Assembly (NCBI GenBank): GCA_902793605.1
Contig: CADBEB010000003.1
Location: forward strand, 85,985-149,984
DNA: 64,000 nt
Source of the DNA: an uncultured Eubacteriales bacterium
GTDB lineage: Bacteria; Bacillota; Clostridia; Christensenellales; Aristaeellaceae
Reading direction: 5' to 3'
Shown piece by piece: positions 25,754 through 34,614 of this stretch. The stretch's first letter is position 1, and each line of letters opens with the position of its first letter. The position numbers and the translations under genes were made by a program. The notes beneath the pieces are model-generated. The model had not been told where the DNA came from and made no database searches. It was given only the letters and a program-made list of their open reading frames with translations.

Positions 25754-26851
25754 ATGTTCAATATCAAACATCAGATCAGAAAACTATACGCTTCATCCAT
25801 TCTCTCCAACCTGTCTCTGACAGGCGCCTGGGTGGCAATCCTCGCTGCCCGGGGCTTTTCCCTGCCGGAGATCGGCCTGGCGGAAACCGCCTACCATGTA
25901 GCGAGCCTCCTCACGGAGATTCCCTCCGGCACGCTGGCCGATGTGTTCGGCCGCAAACGGATGCTGCTCATCAGCACCCTGGTCCATATCCTGGCCAGTG
26001 CCGTCATGATCCTGTCCAACGACCTCTTCATGGTCTGCCTGTCCATTGCCCTCTATGCCGTGTGTGACAGCTTTGCTTCCGGCTCCGGGGACGCGCTGGC
26101 CTATGACTCCCTGAAGTCCGCCGGCCGGGAAGCTACGTTTGACCGCTATGAATCCAACCAACTGATCATCTACCGGCTTTTCGGCGGGATCTCCATCCTG
26201 TGCGCCGGCTTTGCCCTGATCATCGGCTACCGGATCGCTTACGCCACAGGCATCGTGACGAGCCTGGTCCAGATCGGGATCCTCTCTTCCCTCAAGGAGA
26301 TCCGCACAGACAGCGCCGAATCCCGGCCTGCTGTATTCTCTCCCCTGAAGGCCCTGCTTGGATGCTTCCGGGACAGCCTGCGCTTCCTGAAGCAGGAGAC
26401 CAAAGCCTTCCTGCTGATGATGACGAACTCCCTGGTCGGCGCGGCGGATATCCTGCTGCTGTTTTTCCTGCAGGCGAAGCTCCCGTCTGCGGGTATTCCG
26501 GACGAGTGGCTCGGGCCGGCTCTCTTCCTGATGCAGGTGGGCGGCATTATCGGCGCCAAAGCAATCCTGAAGCTCAAAAAACAGAGCTACCGGACTATCT
26601 TCATGATCACTGCCGGTCTGGTGCTGGCCGGGATTGTGCTGGAGCATACCGGCGTCAGCCTCCTGATGACTGCCGGCGGGTTTATTGCTGCCCTGGCGGA
26701 CGATGCCCTGCAGGTGCGCACCAATACCAGGTTGCAGAACATGTTCCCTTCCGAGCAGCGGGCTACCCTCATCTCCATCGAGTGCTTTACCTTCTCGATC
26801 ATCATGATGGTCCTTTCCCCGCTGGCCGGATTCTTCTTCCAGGTCTGGTAA
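25754..26851 (+). CDS. MFS efflux-type transporter under attenuation control
   Basis: A 365-residue MFS protein starting MFNIKHQIRKLYASSIL, about ten to eleven hydrophobic segments, with loop motif GTLADVFGRKRMLL between helices 2 and 3 and a repeated-half layout. The DSFASGSGDALAYDSLK segment resembles drug-efflux MFS proteins of Firmicutes. Leader peptide and attenuator upstream suggest induction by a translation-inhibiting compound, so macrolide, tetracycline or lincosamide-like export is a reasonable hypothesis. At 365 residues it is shorter than the usual 390-420. Confidence 0.8.
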   Translation: MFNIKHQIRKLYASSILSNLSLTGAWVAILAARGFSLPEIGLAETAYHVASLLTEIPSGTLADVFGRKRMLLISTLVHILASAVMILSNDLFMVCLSIALYAVCDSFASGSGDALAYDSLKSAGREATFDRYESNQLIIYRLFGGISILCAGFALIIGYRIAYATGIVTSLVQIGILSSLKEIRTDSAESRPAVFSPLKALLGCFRDSLRFLKQETKAFLLMMTNSLVGAADILLLFFLQAKLPSAGIPDEWLGPALFLMQVGGIIGAKAILKLKKQSYRTIFMITAGLVLAGIVLEHTGVSLLMTAGGFIAALADDALQVRTNTRLQNMFPSEQRATLISIECFTFSIIMMVLSPLAGFFFQVW

Positions 26852-26936
26852 CCGGATTCTGCTTGTCAGACGGTATGAAATCTGCGATAATAAACGCCAG
26901 GAAAGAAAAAGACCGGAAACGGAAAGGAACAGGAGA

Positions 26937-28529
26937 ATGAAAGAGCTGCTGTGTCTGCTGGCGGTGGTGGTGCTGACGCTGATCCTTGTGCCGGCGTACG
27001 CGGAAGAGCAGGGAACAGGAATCCACGACGGATTGGATACGCAGTACAACAACCGTGTGTTCTATGAGATTTTTGTGGGCTCCTTTTCCGACTCTGACGG
27101 AGACGGGACCGGGGATTTGCGCGGGATCATCAACCGGATGGATTACCTGAACGACGGGGATCCGGCCTCCGGGAAGAGCCTCGGAATTGAGGGAATCTGG
27201 CTGACCCCCGTTTTTGAGTCTCCTTCCTATCATAAATACGACGTGACGGATTATTACCGGATCGATCCGATCTTCGGCACCATGGAAGACCTGCAGGAGC
27301 TGATCCGCCTGTGCCATGAGCGAGGCGTGAAGCTGATCCTGGACCTGCCGCTGAATCATACGGGTGACCGGAACGCCTGGTACGCGGAATTCCTCAGCGC
27401 CCATGCAAAGCAGGATCCGGATAACGAATACTATAACTTCTATAAATGGCTGGAGGAGGGCGAGACACCGCCAGGCGGCAGGAGGTTCCGCCTCCTGCCG
27501 GAAGCGGGAGTCCAGGTTGAGTGCAATTTCTCCGACCAGATGCCGGAGCTGAACTTTGACAACGAAAAGGTTCGGAAGGCAGTGCTGGACATCGCAAAGC
27601 ACTACCTGGAGCTCGGAGTGGACGGGTTCCGCTTTGACGCGGTCAAGTACCTGTATCTCGGGGAGAACGACAAGAACATTGCCTTCTGGGAGTGGTACCT
27701 GCAGGAGCTGAAGAAGATTACCCCGGAGATCTATACCGTGGCGGAGGTCTGGGACGGGGAGAGCGTGACCAACCGCTATGCCAAAGCGGTTAACTGTTTC
27801 CATTTTTCCACCAGCCAGGCCGAAGGCCTGTACGCGGAGACGGCCAGAAGCGGAGACGTGAACAAGCTGACGCGTGAGACTGCCCGCTATCTGGGGGAAC
27901 TCCGGCAGGTTAACCCGGAAGCGATGAACATCCCCTTTATCTCCAACCACGACATGGACCGGGCAGCCGGATATCTCCCTATGGCCAACGGCCGGATGGC
28001 GATGGCGGCCAACCTGTACATCCTGACGCCGGGCTCCCCCTTCCTGTATTACGGGGAGGAGATCGGCCTGCGGGGCTCCCGGGGCGGGGCGAATACGGAC
28101 GCGAACCGGCGGCTGAAGATGCTCTGGGGCGACGGGGATACCGTCCGGGATCCGGAGGGCAGTGACTATACGAAGCAGACCACCTACTCCGTGAAGGATC
28201 TCGAAAAGATCCCCGGCAGCCTGCTGAATCACTACCGGAAGGTGATCGCGGTCCGCAGAGCCAATCCGGAGATCGCCCGGGGTGAGTACCAGGCGCTTTC
28301 GTTTGCGGATACGAAACTGGGCGGCTTCCTCTGCACCTGGAACGGAAAGACCGTCTGCGTGTTCCATAACACGACGGAGAAAGGACTGACCGTGGACCTG
28401 AAGGAAGCCACGGAGCAATCCTTTACGGAGATTGCCGCTGTGCTGGAAGCTATTCCGGGTGAGGGCGGCGCGTCCCTGGAAGGGACTGTGCTCACACTCG
28501 GCCCCCAGACCAGCGCCGTGCTACGGTAA
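26937..28529 (+). CDS. exported alpha-amylase family enzyme, GH13
   Basis: Signal peptide MKELLCLLAVVVLTLILVPAYA followed by a GH13 barrel: NRVFYEIFVGSFSDSDGDGTGDLRGI, LDLPLNHTGDRNAW, nucleophile D in GFRFDAVKYL (about residue 233), acid/base E in VAEVWDGE (about 269) and the third acid in SNHDMDR (about 338). A C-terminal beta domain closes the 530-residue protein. It acts on alpha-glucans outside the cell. No anchor is visible. Start has GGAAAGGA upstream. Subfamily is not determinable from sequence by eye; oligo-glucosidase-like enzymes are an alternative. Confidence 0.92.
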   Translation: MKELLCLLAVVVLTLILVPAYAEEQGTGIHDGLDTQYNNRVFYEIFVGSFSDSDGDGTGDLRGIINRMDYLNDGDPASGKSLGIEGIWLTPVFESPSYHKYDVTDYYRIDPIFGTMEDLQELIRLCHERGVKLILDLPLNHTGDRNAWYAEFLSAHAKQDPDNEYYNFYKWLEEGETPPGGRRFRLLPEAGVQVECNFSDQMPELNFDNEKVRKAVLDIAKHYLELGVDGFRFDAVKYLYLGENDKNIAFWEWYLQELKKITPEIYTVAEVWDGESVTNRYAKAVNCFHFSTSQAEGLYAETARSGDVNKLTRETARYLGELRQVNPEAMNIPFISNHDMDRAAGYLPMANGRMAMAANLYILTPGSPFLYYGEEIGLRGSRGGANTDANRRLKMLWGDGDTVRDPEGSDYTKQTTYSVKDLEKIPGSLLNHYRKVIAVRRANPEIARGEYQALSFADTKLGGFLCTWNGKTVCVFHNTTEKGLTVDLKEATEQSFTEIAAVLEAIPGEGGASLEGTVLTLGPQTSAVLR

Positions 28530-28561
28530 AAGACTTCAATTTATACAAGGAGGAAACAACC

Positions 28562-30025
28562 ATGTCCTGCACAACAATCCTGGTTGGCCGGAAAGCCAGC
28601 AATGACGGTTCCACGATGATCGCCCGGACGGAGGACGGGCATTTTGACGTGAAGAAGCTGATCGTGGTCAATCCCAAAGACCAGCCGAAGAAATACAAAA
28701 CGAAGATCTCGCACCTGGAGATTGAGCTGACGGAGAAGCCGATGCGCTACACGGCCTGTCCGAACGTTGACCCGAAACAGGGTGTCTGGGCGGCGACCGG
28801 CATCAATGAGGCGAACGTCGGCATCACGGCGACGGAGACGATCACCTCCAACCCGCGCGTGCTGGCAGCAGACCCACTGGTCGAATACAAAAAAGCGAAG
28901 ACCCGGCGCGAAAAGGACGTGCCGGGCGGCATCGGGGAAGAGGATATCGTGCTGCTGGTGCTGCCCTATGTCCGTACCGCCCGGGAAGGCGTGAAGCGCC
29001 TTGGAAAGCTGCTGGAGAAATACGGCACCTATGAATCAAACGGAATCGCCATCAATGACGTGAATGAGGTATGGTGGCTGGAAACGATCGGCGGGCATCA
29101 CTGGATGGCGCGGCGGATCCCGGACGACCAGGTGGTTATCGCTCCGAATCAGTTCGCCATGGACGCGTTTGACCTGAAGGATGCCTTCGGGAAGCAGGCA
29201 GCAAACCTGTGCTCCGAGGACCTGGAGGAATTCATCCGGGAGAACCACCTGGACCTGAACCAGGACGGAACCTTCAACCCGCGGAACATCTTCGGCAGCT
29301 GCCGGGATATGGATCACGTCTACAATACACCCCGGGCCTGGTTCATGGGCCGGTACCTGACGCCGGTGAGCCATCGCTGGGAAGGACCGGAGGCGGAATT
29401 CACCCCGGAGAGCGACAACATCCCCTGGGGCCTGCGGCCTGACCGGAAGGTCGCCCCGGAGGACGTGCAGTACCTCCTGAGTTCGCACTACCAGGGAACG
29501 GACTACGATCCCTACATCAACCGGGATACCGGCAAGCGGGGCATGTACCGCTCCATCGGTATCAACCGGACCGGCGTGACCACAATCTGCCAGATCCGCC
29601 CGGACGTTCCGGATGCGATCAAGGGCATCGAATGGATCTGCTTCGGGTCCACGACCTTCGGCGCGTTCCTGCCCTTCTATACTGCTGTGAGCCGCGTGCC
29701 GGACTATCTGAGCCGGATCACGCTCGATGCCAGCACGGAGAATTATTACTGGAGCAGCCGCCTGATCGGCGCGCTGGCTGACTCCTGCTATTCCGCTTCG
29801 GTCCAGAACATTGAACGGTACCAGCTGGCCGTAGGGACAAAAGGCCGGGAGATCATCCGTGAATACGACGAAAAAATGATCAAAGGCGGGGATTTCTCCC
29901 TGACGGAGGAAGCCAACGAAAAGCTGAGCGCCATGGCGGAGAAGGAGACGACCTCCACCCTGAACAAGGTGCTGCAGACTGCCAGCGAAAAAATGAAGAA
30001 CGGATACAACCTGGCGGACAACTGA
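28562..30025 (+). CDS. pepD: C69 family dipeptidase
   Basis: N-terminal nucleophile peptidase that splits dipeptides. The 487-residue product begins MSCTTILVGRKASNDGSTMIARTEDGH, in which C3 is the expected catalytic nucleophile after removal of the short leader. The EVWWLETIGGHHWMARRIPDD segment and the later YRSIGINRTGVTTICQIRPD are typical of the family. AAGGAGG precedes ATG. No signal peptide, so it is cytoplasmic. It follows the amylase by 32 bases and may share its transcript. Confidence 0.93.
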   Translation: MSCTTILVGRKASNDGSTMIARTEDGHFDVKKLIVVNPKDQPKKYKTKISHLEIELTEKPMRYTACPNVDPKQGVWAATGINEANVGITATETITSNPRVLAADPLVEYKKAKTRREKDVPGGIGEEDIVLLVLPYVRTAREGVKRLGKLLEKYGTYESNGIAINDVNEVWWLETIGGHHWMARRIPDDQVVIAPNQFAMDAFDLKDAFGKQAANLCSEDLEEFIRENHLDLNQDGTFNPRNIFGSCRDMDHVYNTPRAWFMGRYLTPVSHRWEGPEAEFTPESDNIPWGLRPDRKVAPEDVQYLLSSHYQGTDYDPYINRDTGKRGMYRSIGINRTGVTTICQIRPDVPDAIKGIEWICFGSTTFGAFLPFYTAVSRVPDYLSRITLDASTENYYWSSRLIGALADSCYSASVQNIERYQLAVGTKGREIIREYDEKMIKGGDFSLTEEANEKLSAMAEKETTSTLNKVLQTASEKMKNGYNLADN

Positions 30026-30076
30026 CCGGAAGCGGAAAAGAAATATACGATCACAGCGATCGGCCTGCAACAGACT

Positions 30077-31579
30077 TCACTTCACATTCCAGGCGTACAG
30101 TTTCATTGCACCGTCGGAAATCAGATACAGGTCGTGGATGCCTTCGGCCTGGATCGGCGCGGAGAAGACAGCCGGCGCCGCATCCTCCGCAAGCCCGATG
30201 CGGACCCGGGAAACGACCGGACCTTCCGGATCATCCAGAACAGCATAGAGCGTACAGTCCGTCGGTGGCATGGCCGTCACTTTCAGGGTGGACGCGGAGG
30301 GACCGAAGTCGACTCCGGAGATCCGGATCCAGCTGCCTGCATCGCCGAGGATCCATGACTTCCCGTCCGCACTGCCCACCGTAATGCCCGCCTGACGGGA
30401 CATGGTGGCGGCGGAGACTGTTTTGTAAGGATTCAGCGGTTTCAGCTGATCCAGGCCTTTCATGGTCCCGGTAACCTGCTGCGGCAGGCCTTCTTCCCCG
30501 AGAAGGATGCGGTCTGCCTGCGGGCTGCGGTAATTACCGGTGATCCCCATGGCTTTCTCCACGGACCGGTTATGATAGAACAGATACCATTCACCGTTCA
30601 GGTTCGCGATGGAATGGTGATTGTTTCCGTACAGGCCGAAGAAGCGGCCTTCGTTGGGGAAGAGCTCTCCTGCATAGGTATAGGGCCCCATCGGATCATC
30701 CGCAACCATATACTGGATGGCTCCGTCCGTGAGGTGAAGGGGATTGCCTCCGGTCTGCCAGTTGGAACAATAGGAGTAGATGTATTTGTTTCCGATCCGG
30801 TTGAGGCCGGAATCCTCAAACAGCCATGGAACATCCAGGCGGACCGGGTCTCCGTCCAGATGGATCATATCCTCAGCCAGCCGGACGATGCGCCCCGTGC
30901 CGGGGGATGCCTGCTTTCCCTGTGGTACGCCGCCTCCGAAGGCAAGGTAGCCGGTGCCGTCCTCATCCACCATTACCGCGGGATCGAACAGCCAGGTAAC
31001 GTTGGCGCAGTTCTTCACGGAGCGGGTGATCAGCAGGCTGCCCCGCTCATCCCGCCAGGGCCCGGTCGGGCTGTCCGCGACAAGGACGCCGATGCCGTTT
31101 CCGCCGTTGCAGAAATACAGGAAGAACTTTTCCTGACCGTCGATCGTCTTATGGGCAGCGCAGGGGGCCCAGGAATTGACAGCCCACCAGGCAATTCCGT
31201 CAGGACCGGCTACCCGGATCTGCCCGTGATCGGTCCAGTTGACCAGGTCATCCGAGGAGATGCAGTTGATCGTGCGGATCTTGCTGTAGGAATTCTCCTT
31301 TACTTTTCCCGCGGAGTCGTATTCGATGATATCGTCGGTCATATAGACGTAAAGGCGCCCGTCATACTCCATGACGCCGGGATCGGCGCCGAAACGCTGG
31401 GTATACAGGGGATTGTTCTGGTCCGCTTTTTTGTAGGACTGCTGCAGGACAACCGGAATCTCACTCATTTTCGTTTCTTCTCCCCGGACACAGGATATCG
31501 GTCGGAAAACTGACAGCAGGACCACTGCCCCGATGAGCAGAGTCCGTAGGATACGAGGTTTGCGGATCGGCATATTCAT
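30077..31579 (-). CDS. exported GH43 family glycosidase with C-terminal beta module
   Basis: Signal peptide LLIGAVVLLSVFRPISC with a following RGEE; the Cys could act as a lipid attachment site but the lipobox is poor. The five-bladed GH43 domain carries the general base D in RFGADPGVM, the pKa-modulating D in WLFDPAVM and acid E in WLFEDSG. The last 130 residues form a CBM6-like module (WIRISGVDFGPSASTLKV). Likely an arabinofuranosidase or xylosidase acting on pectin or arabinoxylan side chains. Start is uncertain: ATG 31579 (chosen), ATG 31573 and TTG 31591 all have weak RBS. Confidence 0.88.
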   Translation of the reverse strand: MNMPIRKPRILRTLLIGAVVLLSVFRPISCVRGEETKMSEIPVVLQQSYKKADQNNPLYTQRFGADPGVMEYDGRLYVYMTDDIIEYDSAGKVKENSYSKIRTINCISSDDLVNWTDHGQIRVAGPDGIAWWAVNSWAPCAAHKTIDGQEKFFLYFCNGGNGIGVLVADSPTGPWRDERGSLLITRSVKNCANVTWLFDPAVMVDEDGTGYLAFGGGVPQGKQASPGTGRIVRLAEDMIHLDGDPVRLDVPWLFEDSGLNRIGNKYIYSYCSNWQTGGNPLHLTDGAIQYMVADDPMGPYTYAGELFPNEGRFFGLYGNNHHSIANLNGEWYLFYHNRSVEKAMGITGNYRSPQADRILLGEEGLPQQVTGTMKGLDQLKPLNPYKTVSAATMSRQAGITVGSADGKSWILGDAGSWIRISGVDFGPSASTLKVTAMPPTDCTLYAVLDDPEGPVVSRVRIGLAEDAAPAVFSAPIQAEGIHDLYLISDGAMKLYAWNVK

Positions 31580-31666
31580 GGTAATCAGCAACTCACTTTA
31601 CCCGGTATACGCTACCGTCTTTTGCCGGAAAACGGAGATGATTTTCGCTTTATTTCGTTCGTTTAC

Positions 31667-31672
31667 AGTATA
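31667..31672 (-). promoter_or_regulatory. extended -10 for the GH43 gene
   Basis: Minus-strand TGATATACT (TG-N-TATACT) about 90 bases before the GH43 start, without a clear -35. It lies in the 140-base gap after the esterase gene. Confidence 0.4.
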
Positions 31673-31735
31673 TCACAACCAGACAGAAAAAGCGTTACAA
31701 ACAGACAGCCGTTCACAGACCTCTGACAGAATCCC

Positions 31736-33709
31736 TCATTCATTTACCGGGAAGCTCAGCAAACTCTTCAAATCGATGACCCTGTCTTCGATCATTTCGC
31801 ACTTCAGTTTTCCGTCCGAAACGATGAGCGCCCCGGGAAACGCTTTCCATTCAAAGGCATCGATGCCTCTGATTTCGTTCGGGTACAGCTCCAGGTCATC
31901 TCCATGAACAAATTTCCGTAAAAGGTTCTGCAGGATCTCGGACTGGTCCGCGTTCATCACGCTGCCGTACATTTGCAGGGCGTCATCGTTTCCAAGCAAT
32001 ACCGCCGCAGCGTCAACCGTGCCCGAACCCAGGTTATCGATCAGCGGCTTTTCACCCCAGTAGATCATATGGACCGTATTTCCGCCTTTGATCAGCTTGA
32101 CCGCGGTGCGGTAAATGGTCAGCGTGAGACCTTGCTCAACCAGTTTTGATTTTTCATCCCGCCCGGAAGATGAAGCAGCCTGCACGCCGGTCTCCTCCTG
32201 CTTCGCGCTGAAGGGGCTGCCTTCCATGGTTTCCCGGATTTCGGCCACTGTCGCGGACAGGGCATCCTCGTACTTCCGGTTGCCGACGAGGGACCGGAAT
32301 ACCATGGCCTGATTGCCCGGGATACCGATCACAAATTCGATACCGGAAGCCGCTCCGTCCTGAAGCGCCTGATACACGTCCGCAGGGATCCATGTTCCGT
32401 CACAGGTCGGCGCGCACATATCCTTCCAGAGCTTTTGCGCGGCATCCTTCAGGGCTTCTGTTTTCAGCTGCAAAAGCTCTGGCATCGTCGTGGTATGTGT
32501 TTCTTTCAGCAGGTTCCTTGCCAGGGTCCGGGACGCCTCCGGCGTATCATAGGCTGAGAACGGACTGCCGTTGAAAACAAAAGCCCTCTGGAACAGGTCC
32601 TTCGCCTGCCCGGTAGCGGCAAGCAGCAGGATGGAGGTTGCACCGGAAGAGAAGCCAAGAACCGTGATCCGGTCCGGATCGCCCCCAAAGGCGGCGATAT
32701 TTTCCCTGATCCATTGCAACGCCGCGACCTGGTCGAGCAGCCCAAGGTTTAAGGCATCCGGACGGGCTTCGCCGCCGGGAATCTCCGAAAAATCAACAAA
32801 GCCGAAAATGCCAAGACGATAATTGAAGCTTACGAATACAATATCCGGATGCCTGGCTGTAAACCTGCCGCCGTAGATCAGGGGATCAACAGAACCACCG
32901 CAGGTAAAATCACCGTGATGAAACAGTACCAGTACCGGTTTCCCGGCTTCTGTCTTCTGCCTTCCGGTAATGATGTTCAGTGTCAGGCAGTCCTCGCTTT
33001 GCCGGTGATGCCTGATAATCGAACCCTTGTGATCAACCTGTATGGCAGAAGCCCCGAAATACTTCGCTTCAAACACGGCCTCTGACGCGGGAAGCGGTTC
33101 GGGTGCCTTCCAGCGGAGTTCGCCCACCGGCGGCTTTGCGTAGGGAATTCCCAGATAGCTGATGATTTTTCTGTGCTTTTCCCCAACGTAGATGCCCGTT
33201 CCCGTCCTGATCGTGCATTCAGGGTCGTATTTACCGCGGACAGGCTGGTTCTGCCGGTTTGCTTCCCTGATATCCTCCTGCCTCAGACGGAATATAAAGC
33301 CTTCGCTTCCGTCTCCGTAAAGCCGGCGGATCTTCTGGACGCGATACCCGCGGATGAGCAGGTTCACAAAAAAGCCGAGAACGGGAAGGCCGATGACATA
33401 GATGAATTGCTCTCCCAGGTAATCGAACATGGATGAATTCAGCCATGTGACCGACACAATATGGGAAACCATGAAAACAAAAAAGCACGCCGCATAAGCG
33501 ATAATCCTGTTCAGCGGTTTTCTCTGGACGGCTTCACAAAAGATGATCCTCCCGGTGATATATTCCAATGCCATACCGAGAATAAGGCATACCGCTATAC
33601 ACACCAGTTCCGGCCATCCGAAATGCTTCGGAAGTGTATAGCCGAAGCCATAGCCGAACGCCGCAACGAAAGCGATCATGATATCATCGATCGTAAACAG
33701 TTTTCTCAT
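31736..33709 (-). CDS. type-B carboxylesterase with N-terminal four-helix membrane domain
   Basis: Residues 1-130 contain about four hydrophobic segments (IMIAFVAAFGYGFGY, LVCIAVCLILGMALEY, IIAYAACFFVFMVSHIVSV, FIYVIGLPVLGFFVNLLI). A type-B esterase domain follows from about residue 165 (YLGIPYAKPPVGELRWKAPEP, SEDCLTLNI) with nucleophile serine in GFSSGATS and FGGDPDRITVLG. The C-terminal part is short and divergent and I cannot place the acid and histidine with confidence. Secreted members of this family have a signal peptide instead, so the membrane domain is unusual. GGAGG lies about 15 bases before ATG, a long spacing. A regulon box stands at 33852-33880. Confidence 0.85.
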   Translation of the reverse strand: MRKLFTIDDIMIAFVAAFGYGFGYTLPKHFGWPELVCIAVCLILGMALEYITGRIIFCEAVQRKPLNRIIAYAACFFVFMVSHIVSVTWLNSSMFDYLGEQFIYVIGLPVLGFFVNLLIRGYRVQKIRRLYGDGSEGFIFRLRQEDIREANRQNQPVRGKYDPECTIRTGTGIYVGEKHRKIISYLGIPYAKPPVGELRWKAPEPLPASEAVFEAKYFGASAIQVDHKGSIIRHHRQSEDCLTLNIITGRQKTEAGKPVLVLFHHGDFTCGGSVDPLIYGGRFTARHPDIVFVSFNYRLGIFGFVDFSEIPGGEARPDALNLGLLDQVAALQWIRENIAAFGGDPDRITVLGFSSGATSILLLAATGQAKDLFQRAFVFNGSPFSAYDTPEASRTLARNLLKETHTTTMPELLQLKTEALKDAAQKLWKDMCAPTCDGTWIPADVYQALQDGAASGIEFVIGIPGNQAMVFRSLVGNRKYEDALSATVAEIRETMEGSPFSAKQEETGVQAASSSGRDEKSKLVEQGLTLTIYRTAVKLIKGGNTVHMIYWGEKPLIDNLGSGTVDAAAVLLGNDDALQMYGSVMNADQSEILQNLLRKFVHGDDLELYPNEIRGIDAFEWKAFPGALIVSDGKLKCEMIEDRVIDLKSLLSFPVNE

Positions 33710-34014
33710 CGTTGTTTTGTGCTTCCTCCCGTTCTCTGTACGCCTTCCCCATAGCTCGTTGCCTGATCATTTGCTATCGGGATGGGCGTCCGACCCCGTT
33801 TGTCGTGTAAATCCTGTACGTTACTGTAAAAATATAATATGAATGAATCCGGTACAAGAGGGTGTTCCAGATTGTCAAACCGGAATTGTCCCTTTCCCAT
33901 TGCTTTTTTCCCGCAGCGGATTATTATAATCATAAATAACGGTTCATTCGCCAAAGATTCTTCTGCCATTGGCTTCAGAATGACACGTTTTGGCAGTGTT
34001 AGGGGCTGAATTGT
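33710..34014. other. divergent intergenic region, esterase / response regulator
   Basis: Holds the minus-oriented box 33852-33880 followed by an A/T-rich stretch (33819-33842) with several possible -10 sequences toward the esterase. No convincing promoter for the regulator was found; the regulator start is a GTG with only AGGGG as RBS. Confidence 0.5.
33852..33880 (-). promoter_or_regulatory. TTGACA/GGAA regulon box, copy 1
   Basis: Minus-strand GTTTGACAATCTGGAACA followed by a second hexamer TTGTAC, 21 bases after the first. Oriented toward the esterase and between it and the two-component genes. Confidence 0.7.
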
Positions 34015-34614
34015 GTGAACGCAAAATTTTCGGAAACGCTGCGGAAGCTTAGAGAAGAAAAAGGTCTTTCGCAGAAACAGCTTGGAAAACAGATGTTTGT
34101 CAACCATTCCACCATTGCCCGATGGGAAAACGGCACCCGCCTGCCGGATGCCGCAATGATCTCCCGCCTGGCCAAATGCCTCGGAGTGGATACCAACACG
34201 CTGTTCCGGCTTGCAGCTGAGAGTGAAGAATCCCCCAACGTCATCATGGTGGAGGACAGTAAGGTTATCCTTACCGAGGGACTGACTATCCTGGGGGATG
34301 TCATGCCGAATGCCACGATCACAGGCTTTATCTGGCCGCTGGAAGCGATCGAGTACGCGAAATCAAACCGGATCGCGCTGGCTGTCCTGGATATCGAACT
34401 GGGAACGGCCAGCGGGCTTGATCTCTGCCGGACATTGCTGGAAATCAATCCCCGCACCAATGTGGTGTTTCTGACCGCCTATCCCGATTATTCCCTTGAC
34501 GCCTGGAATACCGACGCCTGCGGATTCATGGTCAAACCGCTAACCCCGGAGAGCGTAAGGGAGCAGCTGAAGAAGCTGCGTTATCCGTTACGGATTGGGG
34601 GTGCGGACGAGTGA
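34015..34614 (+). CDS. XRE-REC response regulator
   Basis: Residues 6-60 are an XRE helix-turn-helix (LREEKGLSQKQLGKQMFVNHSTIARWENG), and residues 76-195 a receiver domain with acidic pocket E80/D81, phospho-acceptor D126 in LAVLDIELG, T154 in FLTAY and K174 in MVKPLTP. The DNA-binding domain precedes the receiver, the reverse of the usual order. GTG start. It overlaps the histidine kinase gene by four bases (GTGA), so both are made together. It is the only obvious transcription factor within the 24-kb zone of regulon boxes and is the leading candidate to bind them; this is inference. Confidence 0.88.
   Translation: MNAKFSETLRKLREEKGLSQKQLGKQMFVNHSTIARWENGTRLPDAAMISRLAKCLGVDTNTLFRLAAESEESPNVIMVEDSKVILTEGLTILGDVMPNATITGFIWPLEAIEYAKSNRIALAVLDIELGTASGLDLCRTLLEINPRTNVVFLTAYPDYSLDAWNTDACGFMVKPLTPESVREQLKKLRYPLRIGGADE

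Noticed and set aside
25793..27052. 419-residue minus-strand open frame over the MFS gene
   Set aside because: Antisense shadow with Gln/Gly/Asp-rich sequence.
26802..28418. 538-residue minus-strand open frame over the GH13 gene
   Set aside because: Shadow of the amylase frame in GC-rich codons; composition unlike a protein and no start signals.
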